64,000 nt of DNA from the NCBI RefSeq assembly GCF_016598775.1, contig NZ_CP066802.1, forward strand, positions 2,500,182 through 2,564,181. The letters run 5' to 3'. A program made the position numbers and the translations under genes. The notes under the pieces are model-generated. The model worked only from the letters and a program-made list of their open reading frames with translations, was not told where the DNA came from and did not search any database. Origin of the DNA: Actinomyces weissii. Its GTDB lineage: Bacteria; Actinomycetota; Actinomycetes; Actinomycetales; Actinomycetaceae. Within the stretch, counting starts at the first letter, position 1. Each line of letters opens with the position of its first letter. Positions 7,926 to 15,814 of the stretch are shown here, piece by piece.

Positions 7926-8693
7926 ATGACCACGGAAGACACCAACCAGGCGCCCGGAAGCACCAGCCTGTCAACTTTGTACACCGGCACTGGCGCGCAG
8001 CGCTACCACGCCATCAGCGCATGGGACAACTCGGAGATTGACACCATCCTAGAGTTCCTAAATGAACCGGTTAGCCCCAGCCTCACCGACCTGCGAGTTC
8101 TCGAGCTCGCTAGCGGCAGTGGGCGCGTCACTCTGCCACTAGCGAAGGCCGGATACCGGGTACTGGCTACCGACCTGTCCTCGGACATGCTTGGCATCCT
8201 CGACCAGCGCCTACGTGAGTCGGAGGCACGCAACGAGAATCTAAGCAGGCTCATTGAGACCCGCCAGGCCAACATGGCTAGCTTCTCCTTCCCAGAGCAG
8301 TTCCGGGCCGTGTGCATCCCCACCGTCTCAATCACGCTGCTCTCCCCTGCTGACCGGCGCGCCTGCCTCTCCTGCGTACGCGACCACTTGGCCCCCGGCG
8401 GGAGTCTTATCGTGTCAACCGATCTTGTCCCCACAGATAAACCCAAGACTATGACCGTCCAGCTGGCCCCCTCCATATCCCTGACTGAAGAGTTGGACCC
8501 TGCTGCGGGCCTGCGCCGAACGACTCTGGAGTGGGGCGAGGAACGCTACGTCTCTGACCTGCAGATCCTTCCACCCTCAGTTCTCAGCGCTGAACTGAGT
8601 GAACTGGGCATGCGCACCGTCTTCCAGAGATCTCACACCTCGGAGGCGCTGCCCGGCCACGCCAACGTCATCCTAGGCGTCGTGCTGCCCTGA
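7926..8693 (+). CDS. SAM-dependent methyltransferase (daptide N-methyltransferase type)
   Basis: 255 residues from ATG 7926 with GAAGGAGG at 7914-7921; the frame is open upstream to 7881. The class I SAM motif is LELASGSGRVTLPLAKAG near residue 60, followed by acidic post-I motif ATDLSSDM. In daptide pathways such an enzyme dimethylates the newly made C-terminal amine. Context (aminotransferase and ADH next door) supports this. Confidence 0.82.
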   Translation: MTTEDTNQAPGSTSLSTLYTGTGAQRYHAISAWDNSEIDTILEFLNEPVSPSLTDLRVLELASGSGRVTLPLAKAGYRVLATDLSSDMLGILDQRLRESEARNENLSRLIETRQANMASFSFPEQFRAVCIPTVSITLLSPADRRACLSCVRDHLAPGGSLIVSTDLVPTDKPKTMTVQLAPSISLTEELDPAAGLRRTTLEWGEERYVSDLQILPPSVLSAELSELGMRTVFQRSHTSEALPGHANVILGVVLP

Positions 8694-8718
8694 CCACCAC
8701 AATTACCGAGGAACGTCC

Positions 8719-9963
8719 ATGCCGCGCACCACCACACAGTTTTTTGTCCCACCGAGCACCTATGACGCCGCTCCACGCCCCGTCAGTGCCCACGGCACCA
8801 CGATCAGGTACTCCGATGGGACAACCCGCCTTGACGGGATTGCCGGTCTGTGGAACGTTCCCCTGGGCTATGGGCACCGAGGCGTAGCCGACGCTGTCCA
8901 CGCCGCCCTGCTAGACGCCTCCTACCTCACACACTTTCGTGCGACCCACGCGTGGGCTGACCGCGCAGGCTCTGCCCTCCTCGAGGTCGCCGGACCCCGC
9001 CACTACAACCGGGTCCTGCACTCCACATCGGGGTCCGCCGCCCTGGACTCGGTCGTCAAGCTCGTCCGCCAATATCAACTTCTGCGTGAGAGGACCAATC
9101 ACCGGCGCCTCATCGTCGCCCTGAAGGGCTCCTACCACGGCACCACAATGGGTGCTATGGCCCTAACCGGGGAAGACCTGGGACAACGCGCCTACGCCGT
9201 AGATACCCGTCTCGTGCGCCACGTTGACCACCAGCACCCCCAGGAACTGCGAGACCTACTCGCCCGCGAAGGCGAGCGCGTAGCCGCCATCGTTATCGAG
9301 CCAGTGCAAGGATCGGGCACCGTCGTCGTCGGGGAGGGCTTTCTCGCAGCCGTTGAGGAGGGGCGCCGGGAGCACGGCTACCTCGTCGTCGCAGATGAGG
9401 TAGCCACCGGCTTCGGACGTACTGGCCGGATGTTCTCCTCCCAGGGGTGGAGTGAGCAGCCTGACCTGCTTATCACCTCCAAGGGCCTGACTAACGGCAC
9501 TCAGGCGGCCTCCGCCGTCCTCATGTCTCAGCATGTCAGCCAGGTCCTCGATGAGTCCGACTCACCATTCATGCATGGCGAGACTCAAGCCGGGGCGCCA
9601 GCGGCGTGCGCCGCGATCCTGGCCACCATAGAGGCCTTCCGCGAGGAGGGGGTCCTGGACCGGGGCGCACAGGTCGCCGCTCGTCTGGACACCGCCCTGC
9701 TTGACCTCGCCGAGCAGACCGGGGCGACGACCACGGGGAAGGGATGCTTCCGCTCCCTCGTTCTGCCGGATCTGGACGGCCAGGACGCTACCGAGCTCGT
9801 GTCGCGCTGTCGGCGCGCGGGCGCGGTCGTCCAGCCAGGCCCCTCATGCATTCAGCTCGTCCCCTCTTTGATCTACGCCGAGGACCAGCTCGACTCCCTG
9901 CTTGACCGGGTCGGGAACGCGGTCCTTGAATTTGCCAGCCACCGACCTGCTCGCGTCGCATGA
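8719..9963 (+). CDS. Class III PLP aminotransferase (daptide type)
   Basis: 414 residues, full length for the ornithine/DAPA aminotransferase-like family. Recognisable are the SGSAALDSVVKLVRQY segment, GSYHGTTMGAMALTG, the PLP-phenol contact DEVATGFGRTG and the Schiff-base Lys in LLITSKGLTNG. It is expected to convert the ketone left after oxidative decarboxylation of the C-terminal Thr to an amine. GAGGAA precedes ATG 8719. It overlaps the next gene by four bases (ATGA). Confidence 0.9.
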   Translation: MPRTTTQFFVPPSTYDAAPRPVSAHGTTIRYSDGTTRLDGIAGLWNVPLGYGHRGVADAVHAALLDASYLTHFRATHAWADRAGSALLEVAGPRHYNRVLHSTSGSAALDSVVKLVRQYQLLRERTNHRRLIVALKGSYHGTTMGAMALTGEDLGQRAYAVDTRLVRHVDHQHPQELRDLLAREGERVAAIVIEPVQGSGTVVVGEGFLAAVEEGRREHGYLVVADEVATGFGRTGRMFSSQGWSEQPDLLITSKGLTNGTQAASAVLMSQHVSQVLDESDSPFMHGETQAGAPAACAAILATIEAFREEGVLDRGAQVAARLDTALLDLAEQTGATTTGKGCFRSLVLPDLDGQDATELVSRCRRAGAVVQPGPSCIQLVPSLIYAEDQLDSLLDRVGNAVLEFASHRPARVA

Positions 9964-11141
9964 GCAACGTTCAGCGCGGCACGCCACAGCCACAGCAGCC
10001 GGTGGTCATCATCAACCCTGGGCCGCGCACAGGCGTGGGCCCCTGGACCGAGCTGCTTGCCTCCCGCCCCGGCCTCGCGCTGGTGGATGCCGCCGTGGCG
10101 GAGAGGGTGGGTGCCGCTCTGCCCCGTGACTGCGTGGTCCTCACCGTAGAGCGCAGTCCCAGCATCAAGGACGTGGAACACACGGTCATCCACATCAAAG
10201 AGCACAGCCCGCGCACAGTCTTGGCCGTGGGGGGCGGGGCAACCATGGACTTGGCAAAACTGGCAGTCCTCGCAGCCGAGACCCCCCGGCTCGTCGAACA
10301 CCTACAGGATGCTACCCGGGAAGACGGACTAGTCCCCCTACACTCAACAAGGCGCTCCCGCCGCCTCATCCTGGCTCCCACAACACCTGGCACCGGCTCC
10401 GAGATGACGATCGGTGCCTGTGTGGACCATCCCTTGGCTACTGGCGAGCGGGCCCGCTCACTGGTCACCGGCACCGCTTTGGGCGCTGACCTGGCGTGGA
10501 TCGATGCCGAACTACTCACCACCCTGCCCACGGTCCTCGTGCGGGAGGGGGCCGTGGAGGCCCTCAGCCGCGTCCTCGTCAGCTCCGTCGCCACACCCAC
10601 CACCTTGAGACCAGCCGATTGGGAGGCCCACGCTCTCGCCCGCCACCTCACCAGCCTGCTCCTGGAGGTGAACAGCGTGGAAACAGCTACCTTCCGCACG
10701 CTCCAGGACCTGGCCCTCACCTCAGGCCAGACCCACCGCGGGCTCTCCTTAACCGGCCGCGGCCCGGCCCCCTCACCCGTCTGGTTCATTGCCACCGAAC
10801 TGTCCATGGTCCTAGGAGTGCGCAAGGACACCGCCCTGTCGGCGCTCCTCGCGCAGTGGATCCGTTTAGTCAGCGACGGCGTCGAGGCTTGGGGTGACGC
10901 GGAGGTCCTCGAGGCGATCTTGCCAGCTGACAGTCCTGGAAGGTGGGCCTTGACGGAGGCTTCCCCGCTCCCTGCGCCTCCCGGCACGGTATGGCGCACG
11001 ATCGAGCGAGTCCGCAACAGGTGGGGCGGTCAGCGCCCCATGATGGGCCGCTTCCGGGACGAGGAGATCGCCGCCCTCCTTGAGCCTGCCGTCCAGACGA
11101 TCGCGCAGCCCGTGCGGCGGACGGAGCCCGCACATGCCTGA
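9960..11141 (+). CDS. Iron-containing alcohol dehydrogenase-fold protein with altered metal site
   Basis: 393 residues. The dinucleotide-binding motif GGGATMDLAKL (near residue 90) and PTTPGTGSEMT are clear, placing it in the iron-ADH/dehydroquinate synthase-like fold. In the family the metal is held by an Asp and three His. Here the D-A-x-x-H-A segment reads VEALSRV, and the paired downstream His positions read T and K (in PSPVWFIATELSMVLGVRKDTA), so the canonical metal site appears lost. In daptide clusters an ADH of this family takes part in oxidation of the C-terminal Thr. Whether this member is catalytic with NAD alone or structural cannot be read from sequence. Confidence 0.8.
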   Translation: MSNVQRGTPQPQQPVVIINPGPRTGVGPWTELLASRPGLALVDAAVAERVGAALPRDCVVLTVERSPSIKDVEHTVIHIKEHSPRTVLAVGGGATMDLAKLAVLAAETPRLVEHLQDATREDGLVPLHSTRRSRRLILAPTTPGTGSEMTIGACVDHPLATGERARSLVTGTALGADLAWIDAELLTTLPTVLVREGAVEALSRVLVSSVATPTTLRPADWEAHALARHLTSLLLEVNSVETATFRTLQDLALTSGQTHRGLSLTGRGPAPSPVWFIATELSMVLGVRKDTALSALLAQWIRLVSDGVEAWGDAEVLEAILPADSPGRWALTEASPLPAPPGTVWRTIERVRNRWGGQRPMMGRFRDEEIAALLEPAVQTIAQPVRRTEPAHA

Positions 11142-12168
11142 CCCTCTCCTGGTCCTTGACCCCCGCACTGAACTCGTACGCCAGCCCTTCATGCGCCCCC
11201 CAGGACCTAACCGCCTCCTTTGGGGCGTGGGGGCAATACCACTCACCCTTGAGTTGGAGCATCAGGCAGAGCCTGTCAGCCCCACTGTGCGAATTGATAT
11301 GGCGGGTGCCTGTGGCCCCGACCGAGATGAGACGATCATGCGGGCCGCCGGGGAGGTGGTCGAGCGCTGGGCTGTCTCCGCGCAACGTCTGCGAGGCGAT
11401 GTCCTACTGTTCCCAGACGCCGGGCCCTCTGGTGCGGCAGCCGGTCCTAGTGCTGACTTCTGCCTGCGCCGGGGCCTGTGTGAGCTCGTCGAGCGTGATG
11501 CCGTCATGCGCGGCTGGTACCTCGGCGAAGGCGTGCACCTACTGCCGTCCGCCCAGGTGGACTCCGCACTGACAGGCGCAGGGGCTGCCACCCGTGGACT
11601 GAAGGAGGTCCTGCAAAGGCTGCTTGAGCGTGGCGTCGAGCTCAGGCTCCTTGCCCTGCCCTCGCGTTGTACCGAGCTCACCGCCGTCATGTGCGTTCTC
11701 GTGGATCCACAGGAGCAGGTTGTCGCCTGCGGCCTGGGTTGCGCTGTCAACCCTGGCCGGGGAGTTAGGTCCGCGTTTAGGGAAGCCTGTCAGATCCTCG
11801 ACCTGTACGCGGCGCTGCGGGAGGTGGGCGGCAGGCCGTCGCGGCCCGCAACTGTGCGCAGCGACGCCGACCGCGCTATCTGGTGGGGCGCTGAAGGAAA
11901 TCTCGCCGCCTTCGAGGCGTGGCTGGCTGGGCTCCCCAGTGGACCGCAGGCCTTGGAACCTGCCATGTTCTCTTGGAAAGAACTCCTCGTCTCCTCCAGC
12001 TTCACCGAACTCACTGACACGCTTCCGGCAGTCGTACGTGACGCGGGCTGGCACGCTGGCCGGGTCGAGAACTCCACTTTGGTCCCGCTCATCATGGATG
12101 AGAGGGGGACCATGGGCAAGCGTCTAACGCAGGCCTCGTACCACGGCCTACCCCACCCTGTCCTCTAG
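11134..12168 (+). CDS. YcaO-domain protein of the RiPP cluster
   Basis: 344 residues from ATG 11134, which overlaps the previous stop by eight bases; upstream in-frame starts have no ribosome site. Three Glu-containing YcaO nucleotide-binding motifs are present: AAGEVVERWA (about residue 72), CELVERDAVMRGW (about 115) and AFREACQILD (about 215). YcaO enzymes use ATP to activate amides, but some RiPP clusters use YcaO-fold proteins for substrate handling. No separate partner cyclodehydratase C-protein or dehydrogenase of the azoline type is present, so classic azole formation is not suggested. Confidence 0.78.
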   Translation: MPDPLLVLDPRTELVRQPFMRPPGPNRLLWGVGAIPLTLELEHQAEPVSPTVRIDMAGACGPDRDETIMRAAGEVVERWAVSAQRLRGDVLLFPDAGPSGAAAGPSADFCLRRGLCELVERDAVMRGWYLGEGVHLLPSAQVDSALTGAGAATRGLKEVLQRLLERGVELRLLALPSRCTELTAVMCVLVDPQEQVVACGLGCAVNPGRGVRSAFREACQILDLYAALREVGGRPSRPATVRSDADRAIWWGAEGNLAAFEAWLAGLPSGPQALEPAMFSWKELLVSSSFTELTDTLPAVVRDAGWHAGRVENSTLVPLIMDERGTMGKRLTQASYHGLPHPVL

Positions 12169-12220
12169 AACATGATTTATCCACTACCGTGGCACTGAGC
12201 ACCAAGCTGAGGGGGGAGCC

Positions 12221-13401
12221 GTGGAGGACGACAGCCGCCTGACGTCCCGCCCGCTTACCGCACTGTGGCGCGCGGAGCCCCTGACTGCCCTGGGCCTGAC
12301 CATGGGCCTGGTCGGGATGGTGGTCGGAGTCGCGCTCGCCCCCTCGGAGGGCCCCCGCTGGCTGGCGTGGGCAATCACCGCTAGTGGACTTGTCCTGCTC
12401 ACCGCGATGCCTCGGTGGCCCCTGCCCGCTGCTGCCGCCTACCTCCTTGAGTGGGTCATCGTGCTCGCTCTCGTCCCCGCCCACGCCAGTGACCTGCTAG
12501 TCACAAGCCTGGGCTTCCTCCTGCTTATGAGCCGGCTCCTGCCGGTCGGGACGACAGCCATCCTCGCTGGTGTCTTCTACTCCACCCACCTGATAGAGGT
12601 GCTTACCCTGCGGGCGGGGGAGAAAGTCTTCTTCACCAACCTGCTCTACGGGATCCTCGTGATCCCCGTGGGCGTGCTCTGGCGCAGGCAGGTGCAGGCG
12701 CGTCGGGTGGAGGGGGTGCGGGCCGCCGCGCACCTGGAGGCCCTGCGCACCGACATCGCCCGCCAGATGCACGACCTGGTCGCCTACTCCATGTCCCACA
12801 CCGCCCTACGCGCCCAGCACGCCGCCCACAACCCCAACCACACCCCCCAAGCCCGCACCGAGTTCGCCGCCATCGCCTCCAACGCCACCGACGCCCTCCA
12901 CGAGCTACGCCTCCTCCTACGCACCCTGCGCCACACCACCCCCACCACCCAGGACATCACCACCACCACCGGACTAGGCGGCGTAGTAACCAACCTGCCC
13001 GCCGCCATCCAAGCCATCGCCGACGACATCACCGCCGCCGGATTCACCCTCACCTACCGCTGCCTAGGCACCACCACCCCCACCCGCCTACAAGCCACCA
13101 CCATGTCCCGCGTCGCCCGCGAGATGGGCGCCAACATCATCCGCCACGCCGACCCAAACTCCCCCATCACCCTCACCCTCACCCTCAACCCCAACACCAT
13201 CCGCCTAGTGACCACCAACAAGACCACCAACCACAAAACCACCCACCTACCCACCAGCGGCACCGGCACCACCGGCATGCGCGAACACCTCGCCCCCCTC
13301 AACGGCACCCTAACCACCCACAACGAGAACAGCTCCTGGATCACCACCGCCACCATCCCCACCAACAACCAAACCACACCCCCCACCACCACAAAGGAGG
13401 C
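12221..13401 (+). CDS. Sensor histidine kinase 1, fused in frame to a second kinase
   Basis: Starts at GTG 12221 after GAGGGGGG. About five to six TM segments (residues 20-150) precede a HisKA_3-type transmitter with the phospho-acceptor His in ARQMHDLVAYS (about residue 183), an N-box region REMGANIIRHADP and a G-box TGTTGMREHL. There is no stop codon at its natural end; the frame continues directly into a second sensor domain. The equivalent point in the second copy carries an ATGA stop/start overlap with the response regulator, so the stop of copy 1 appears to have been lost in a rearrangement. Expected to sense an extracellular signal and control the RiPP operon. Confidence 0.75.
12695..13401 (+). 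repeat. Histidine-kinase transmitter repeat, copy 1
   Basis: 707-bp direct repeat. By reading, it matches 13964-14668 at every base except two missing C in the second copy. The flanking sensor-coding DNA is diverged, so identity is confined to the transmitter, suggesting recent gene conversion or unequal exchange. Confidence 0.9.
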
Positions 13402-14675
13402 GGGGGAGCACCCCGGAACGGGAGGGAAGGAGGAACACCCGGCCCGCCTGCAGCGCCTCAGCTCGCAAGCCGCCAGCACCGCTGCTGGAACCGCGGACAG
13501 CGGGCAGACCGCAACCTTTTCTGAGGTCCGCCCCTATGTCCTCCTCGCCTTCCTCGTTGGTATGCAGAACCTTGGCGTGAGCGCCGTCAACCTTGCCTAC
13601 GGGCCACCCGTCAGCCTCGCAAGCTGGTGCCTCATGCTTGGGGCGCTGGTCTTGCTGATGGTCCTTCCGCTGCGCCCACTGCCAGCTTCACTGGCCTATG
13701 TCCTGTGCTGGACCATCCTCATACTCCACCCGTACACGCACGCCAGCGACTACTACTTCACGAACCTCTTGTTCGTCTTCCTCACCGCCCGCTTCCTGCC
13801 AACGAGGCAGGTACTCCTGCTGAGTGGCACATTATTCTGCTGGCGGCTCCCCTACCTCCTCATCTACGCAACAGACTGGCACCAGGAGTTCCTCATCCTC
13901 ATTATCACGGCGGTACCGATCGCTCTCCTCATGCCCCTGGGCATGATGCTGCGCTCCAACGACCAGGCGCGTCGGGTGGAGGGGGTGCGGGCCGCCGCGC
14001 ACCTGGAGGCCCTGCGCACCGACATCGCCCGCCAGATGCACGACCTGGTCGCCTACTCCATGTCCCACACCGCCCTACGCGCCCAGCACGCCGCCCACAA
14101 CCCCAACCACACCCCCCAAGCCCGCACCGAGTTCGCCGCCATCGCCTCCAACGCCACCGACGCCCTCCACGAGCTACGCCTCCTCCTACGCACCCTGCGC
14201 CACACCACCCCCACCACCCAGGACATCACCACCACCACCGGACTAGGCGGCGTAGTAACCAACCTGCCCGCCGCCATCCAAGCCATCGCCGACGACATCA
14301 CCGCCGCCGGATTCACCTCACTACCGCTGCCTAGGCACCACCACCCCCACCCGCCTACAAGCCACCACCATGTCCCGCGTCGCCCGCGAGATGGGCGCCA
14401 ACATCATCCGCCACGCCGACCCAAACTCCCCCATCACCCTCACCCTCACCCTCAACCCCAACACCATCCGCCTAGTGACCACCAACAAGACCACCAACCA
14501 CAAAACCACCCACCTACCCACCAGCGGCACCGGCACCACCGGCATGCGCGAACACCTCGCCCCCCTCAACGGCACCCTAACCACCCACAACGAGAACAGC
14601 TCCTGGATCACCACCGCCACCATCCCCACCAACAACCAAACCACACCCCCCACCACCACAAAGGAGGCACGATGA
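13402..14675 (+). pseudogene. Sensor histidine kinase 2, frameshifted
   Basis: A second five- to six-TM sensor domain (about 13,510-13,950), different from that of kinase 1, is followed by a transmitter nearly identical in DNA to kinase 1. Two C residues are missing within ten bases (about 14,315-14,325: CACCTCACTACC versus CACCCTCACCTACC in copy 1), shifting the frame before the ATP-binding domain. The correct frame resumes from ATG 14370 and would end at TGA 14673-14675, overlapping the regulator start. As read, the kinase lacks its ATPase domain. No independent start with a ribosome site is seen, so it is translated, if at all, as an extension of kinase 1. A sequencing or assembly error inside the repeat is possible. 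Confidence 0.7.
13964..14668 (+). repeat. Histidine-kinase transmitter repeat, copy 2
   Basis: 705-bp partner of 12695-13401. Identity starts at CAGGCGCGTCGGGTGG and ends exactly at AAAGGAGGC, the ribosome site of the response regulator. Confidence 0.9.
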
Positions 14676-15352
14676 TTCACGTCGGCATCGCTGATGACGA
14701 CGCCCTCGTCCGCCACGCGCTGTCGGACCTGCTGGCCACCACGGAGGACATTCGTGTGGCCTGGACCGCGCGCGACGGCGTCGAGGCCCTAGAGCGGATC
14801 CGGGACGAGAGGACGACACCGGTACAGGTGGTCCTGCTGGACGTGCAGATGCCCCGCATGGACGGGATCGCCCTGGCCGAGACACTCCACGAGCAGCACC
14901 GTGACCTTGCGGTCCTGGTCCTGACGACCTTCGTGGCTGACTCCGTGCTCGAGCGGGCCCTAGCCGCCGGGGTCCGCGGCTTCATAGCCAAGGAGGACCC
15001 AATCGAGACGCTGGCCGCCACCATCCGGCACGTCGCTGCGGGGAACATGGTGCTGTCGGCGACGTCCTCCGCGATCATCGGGGGGAGGCCGAACCTCCCG
15101 ACGTCCGCCGCCTCCCCAGCAGCCCAGCCCAGCCCCGCGCCAGGCGCCCTGCCTCCAGGCGTGAGCCTCTCACCGCGCGAGCTGGAGGTCCTGGCGCTCA
15201 TGGTTGAGGCCCTGTCAAACAAGCAGATCGCCCACCGCCTCCACCTGTCCGAGGCGACGGTCAAGACGCACGTGTCCACGCTGATAGCCAAGCTCGGCGT
15301 ACAGGACCGTGTGGGGGCGGTCGTCCACGCGCTGCGCAGCGGCCTGGTCTAA
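14672..15352 (+). CDS. NarL/LuxR-family response regulator
   Basis: 226 residues from ATG 14672 with AAGGAGG seven bases upstream. The receiver domain has the DD pair (ADDD near residue 8), phospho-acceptor Asp in VVLLDVQMPRMDG and a Lys in FIAKEDP. The C-terminal LuxR helix-turn-helix is LSPRELEVLALMVEALSNKQIAHRLHLSEATVKTHV. It partners the kinase(s) before it and probably controls transcription of the RiPP operon. The long open frame that appears to fuse it to the kinases is an artefact of the kinase-2 frameshift. Confidence 0.92.
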   Translation: MIHVGIADDDALVRHALSDLLATTEDIRVAWTARDGVEALERIRDERTTPVQVVLLDVQMPRMDGIALAETLHEQHRDLAVLVLTTFVADSVLERALAAGVRGFIAKEDPIETLAATIRHVAAGNMVLSATSSAIIGGRPNLPTSAASPAAQPSPAPGALPPGVSLSPRELEVLALMVEALSNKQIAHRLHLSEATVKTHVSTLIAKLGVQDRVGAVVHALRSGLV

Positions 15353-15454
15353 ACGTGCTAGCCGATCGGCCTACCCAATCTGCTGATGCCCCGAGCGTCG
15401 GGAAAGTTGATACTGATTCCTGTCAGCGACGATTGCGCATTGAAAGGTCAACAC

Positions 15455-15523
15455 ATGGCCCGCTATTCCTCCCTATTCCCTCTCTTTGGTGATTTTCATG
15501 CCTGGTGGGCCTTCTGGCTCTGA
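15455..15523 (+). CDS. Trp-rich 22-aa leader-peptide-like ORF
   Basis: A 22-codon ORF from ATG 15455 with GAAAGG about eight bases upstream; it begins MARYSSLF and ends HAWWAFWL, with three Trp among the last six residues, then TGA. Trp codons clustered at the end of a tiny ORF followed by hairpins are the signature of a trp attenuator leader (trpL). No trp biosynthesis gene follows on this strand within the window, so it would be an orphan. It could be chance. Confidence 0.4.
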   Translation: MARYSSLFPLFGDFHAWWAFWL

Positions 15524-15530
15524 GTTGAGT

Positions 15531-15616
15531 ACGGACTCCTACCGCGCCTAGGTGCAAAAGCACAGGCACTGACACGAACCAGTGCCCGCTGCACGGACTC
15601 CTACCGCGCCTAGGCG
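15531..15616 (+). repeat. Two direct repeats around a small hairpin
   Basis: ACGGACTCCTACCGCGCCTA(GG) occurs at 15531 and again at 15593 (62 bases apart), with near-identical continuation. Between them GGCACTG/CAGTGCC (15565-15571 and 15580-15586) forms a seven-bp stem. Together with the Trp-rich ORF just upstream this could be a leader/attenuator RNA. Confidence 0.5.
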
Positions 15617-15636
15617 CAGAACAGAGCCAGCCACCT

Positions 15637-15681
15637 GGGCCCCGCTGGCACCCCACCCTTTAGTGGGAGCACGCGGGGCCC
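15637..15681 (+). terminator. Long GC hairpin downstream of the Trp-rich ORF
   Basis: GGGCCCCGC (15637-15645) pairs with GCGGGGCCC (15673-15681), with an inner CCCAC/GTGGG stem. It is the likely terminator arm of the putative leader region, or simply the end of the RiPP regulatory operon transcript. Confidence 0.6.
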
Positions 15682-15778
15682 AGTGCGTGCTGGTTTCGGG
15701 GCCGTTCCAAGCAGCCGGGAGCGCCCGTGAGGTCTATATGCTGCCGGGCGTGACGTTGTGGTCACTGAGGCCTGTGTA

Positions 15779-15800
15779 GGGCAGTAGGCTCGGACTGCCC
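15779..15800 (-). terminator. Hairpin after cycA remnant
   Basis: GGGCAGT/ACTGCCC stem with an eight-base loop, 15 bases beyond the stop of the leftward permease gene. Confidence 0.5.
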
Positions 15801-15814
15801 CAGGACAGGTGGCG

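Noticed and set aside
12221..15352. One 1043-aa protein with two kinase domains and a response regulator
   Set aside because: Between about 14,320 and 14,671 the frame is the wrong one for the transmitter (His/Pro-rich nonsense). It joins the regulator only because of the two-base deletion, and the regulator has its own ribosome site and ATG at 14672.
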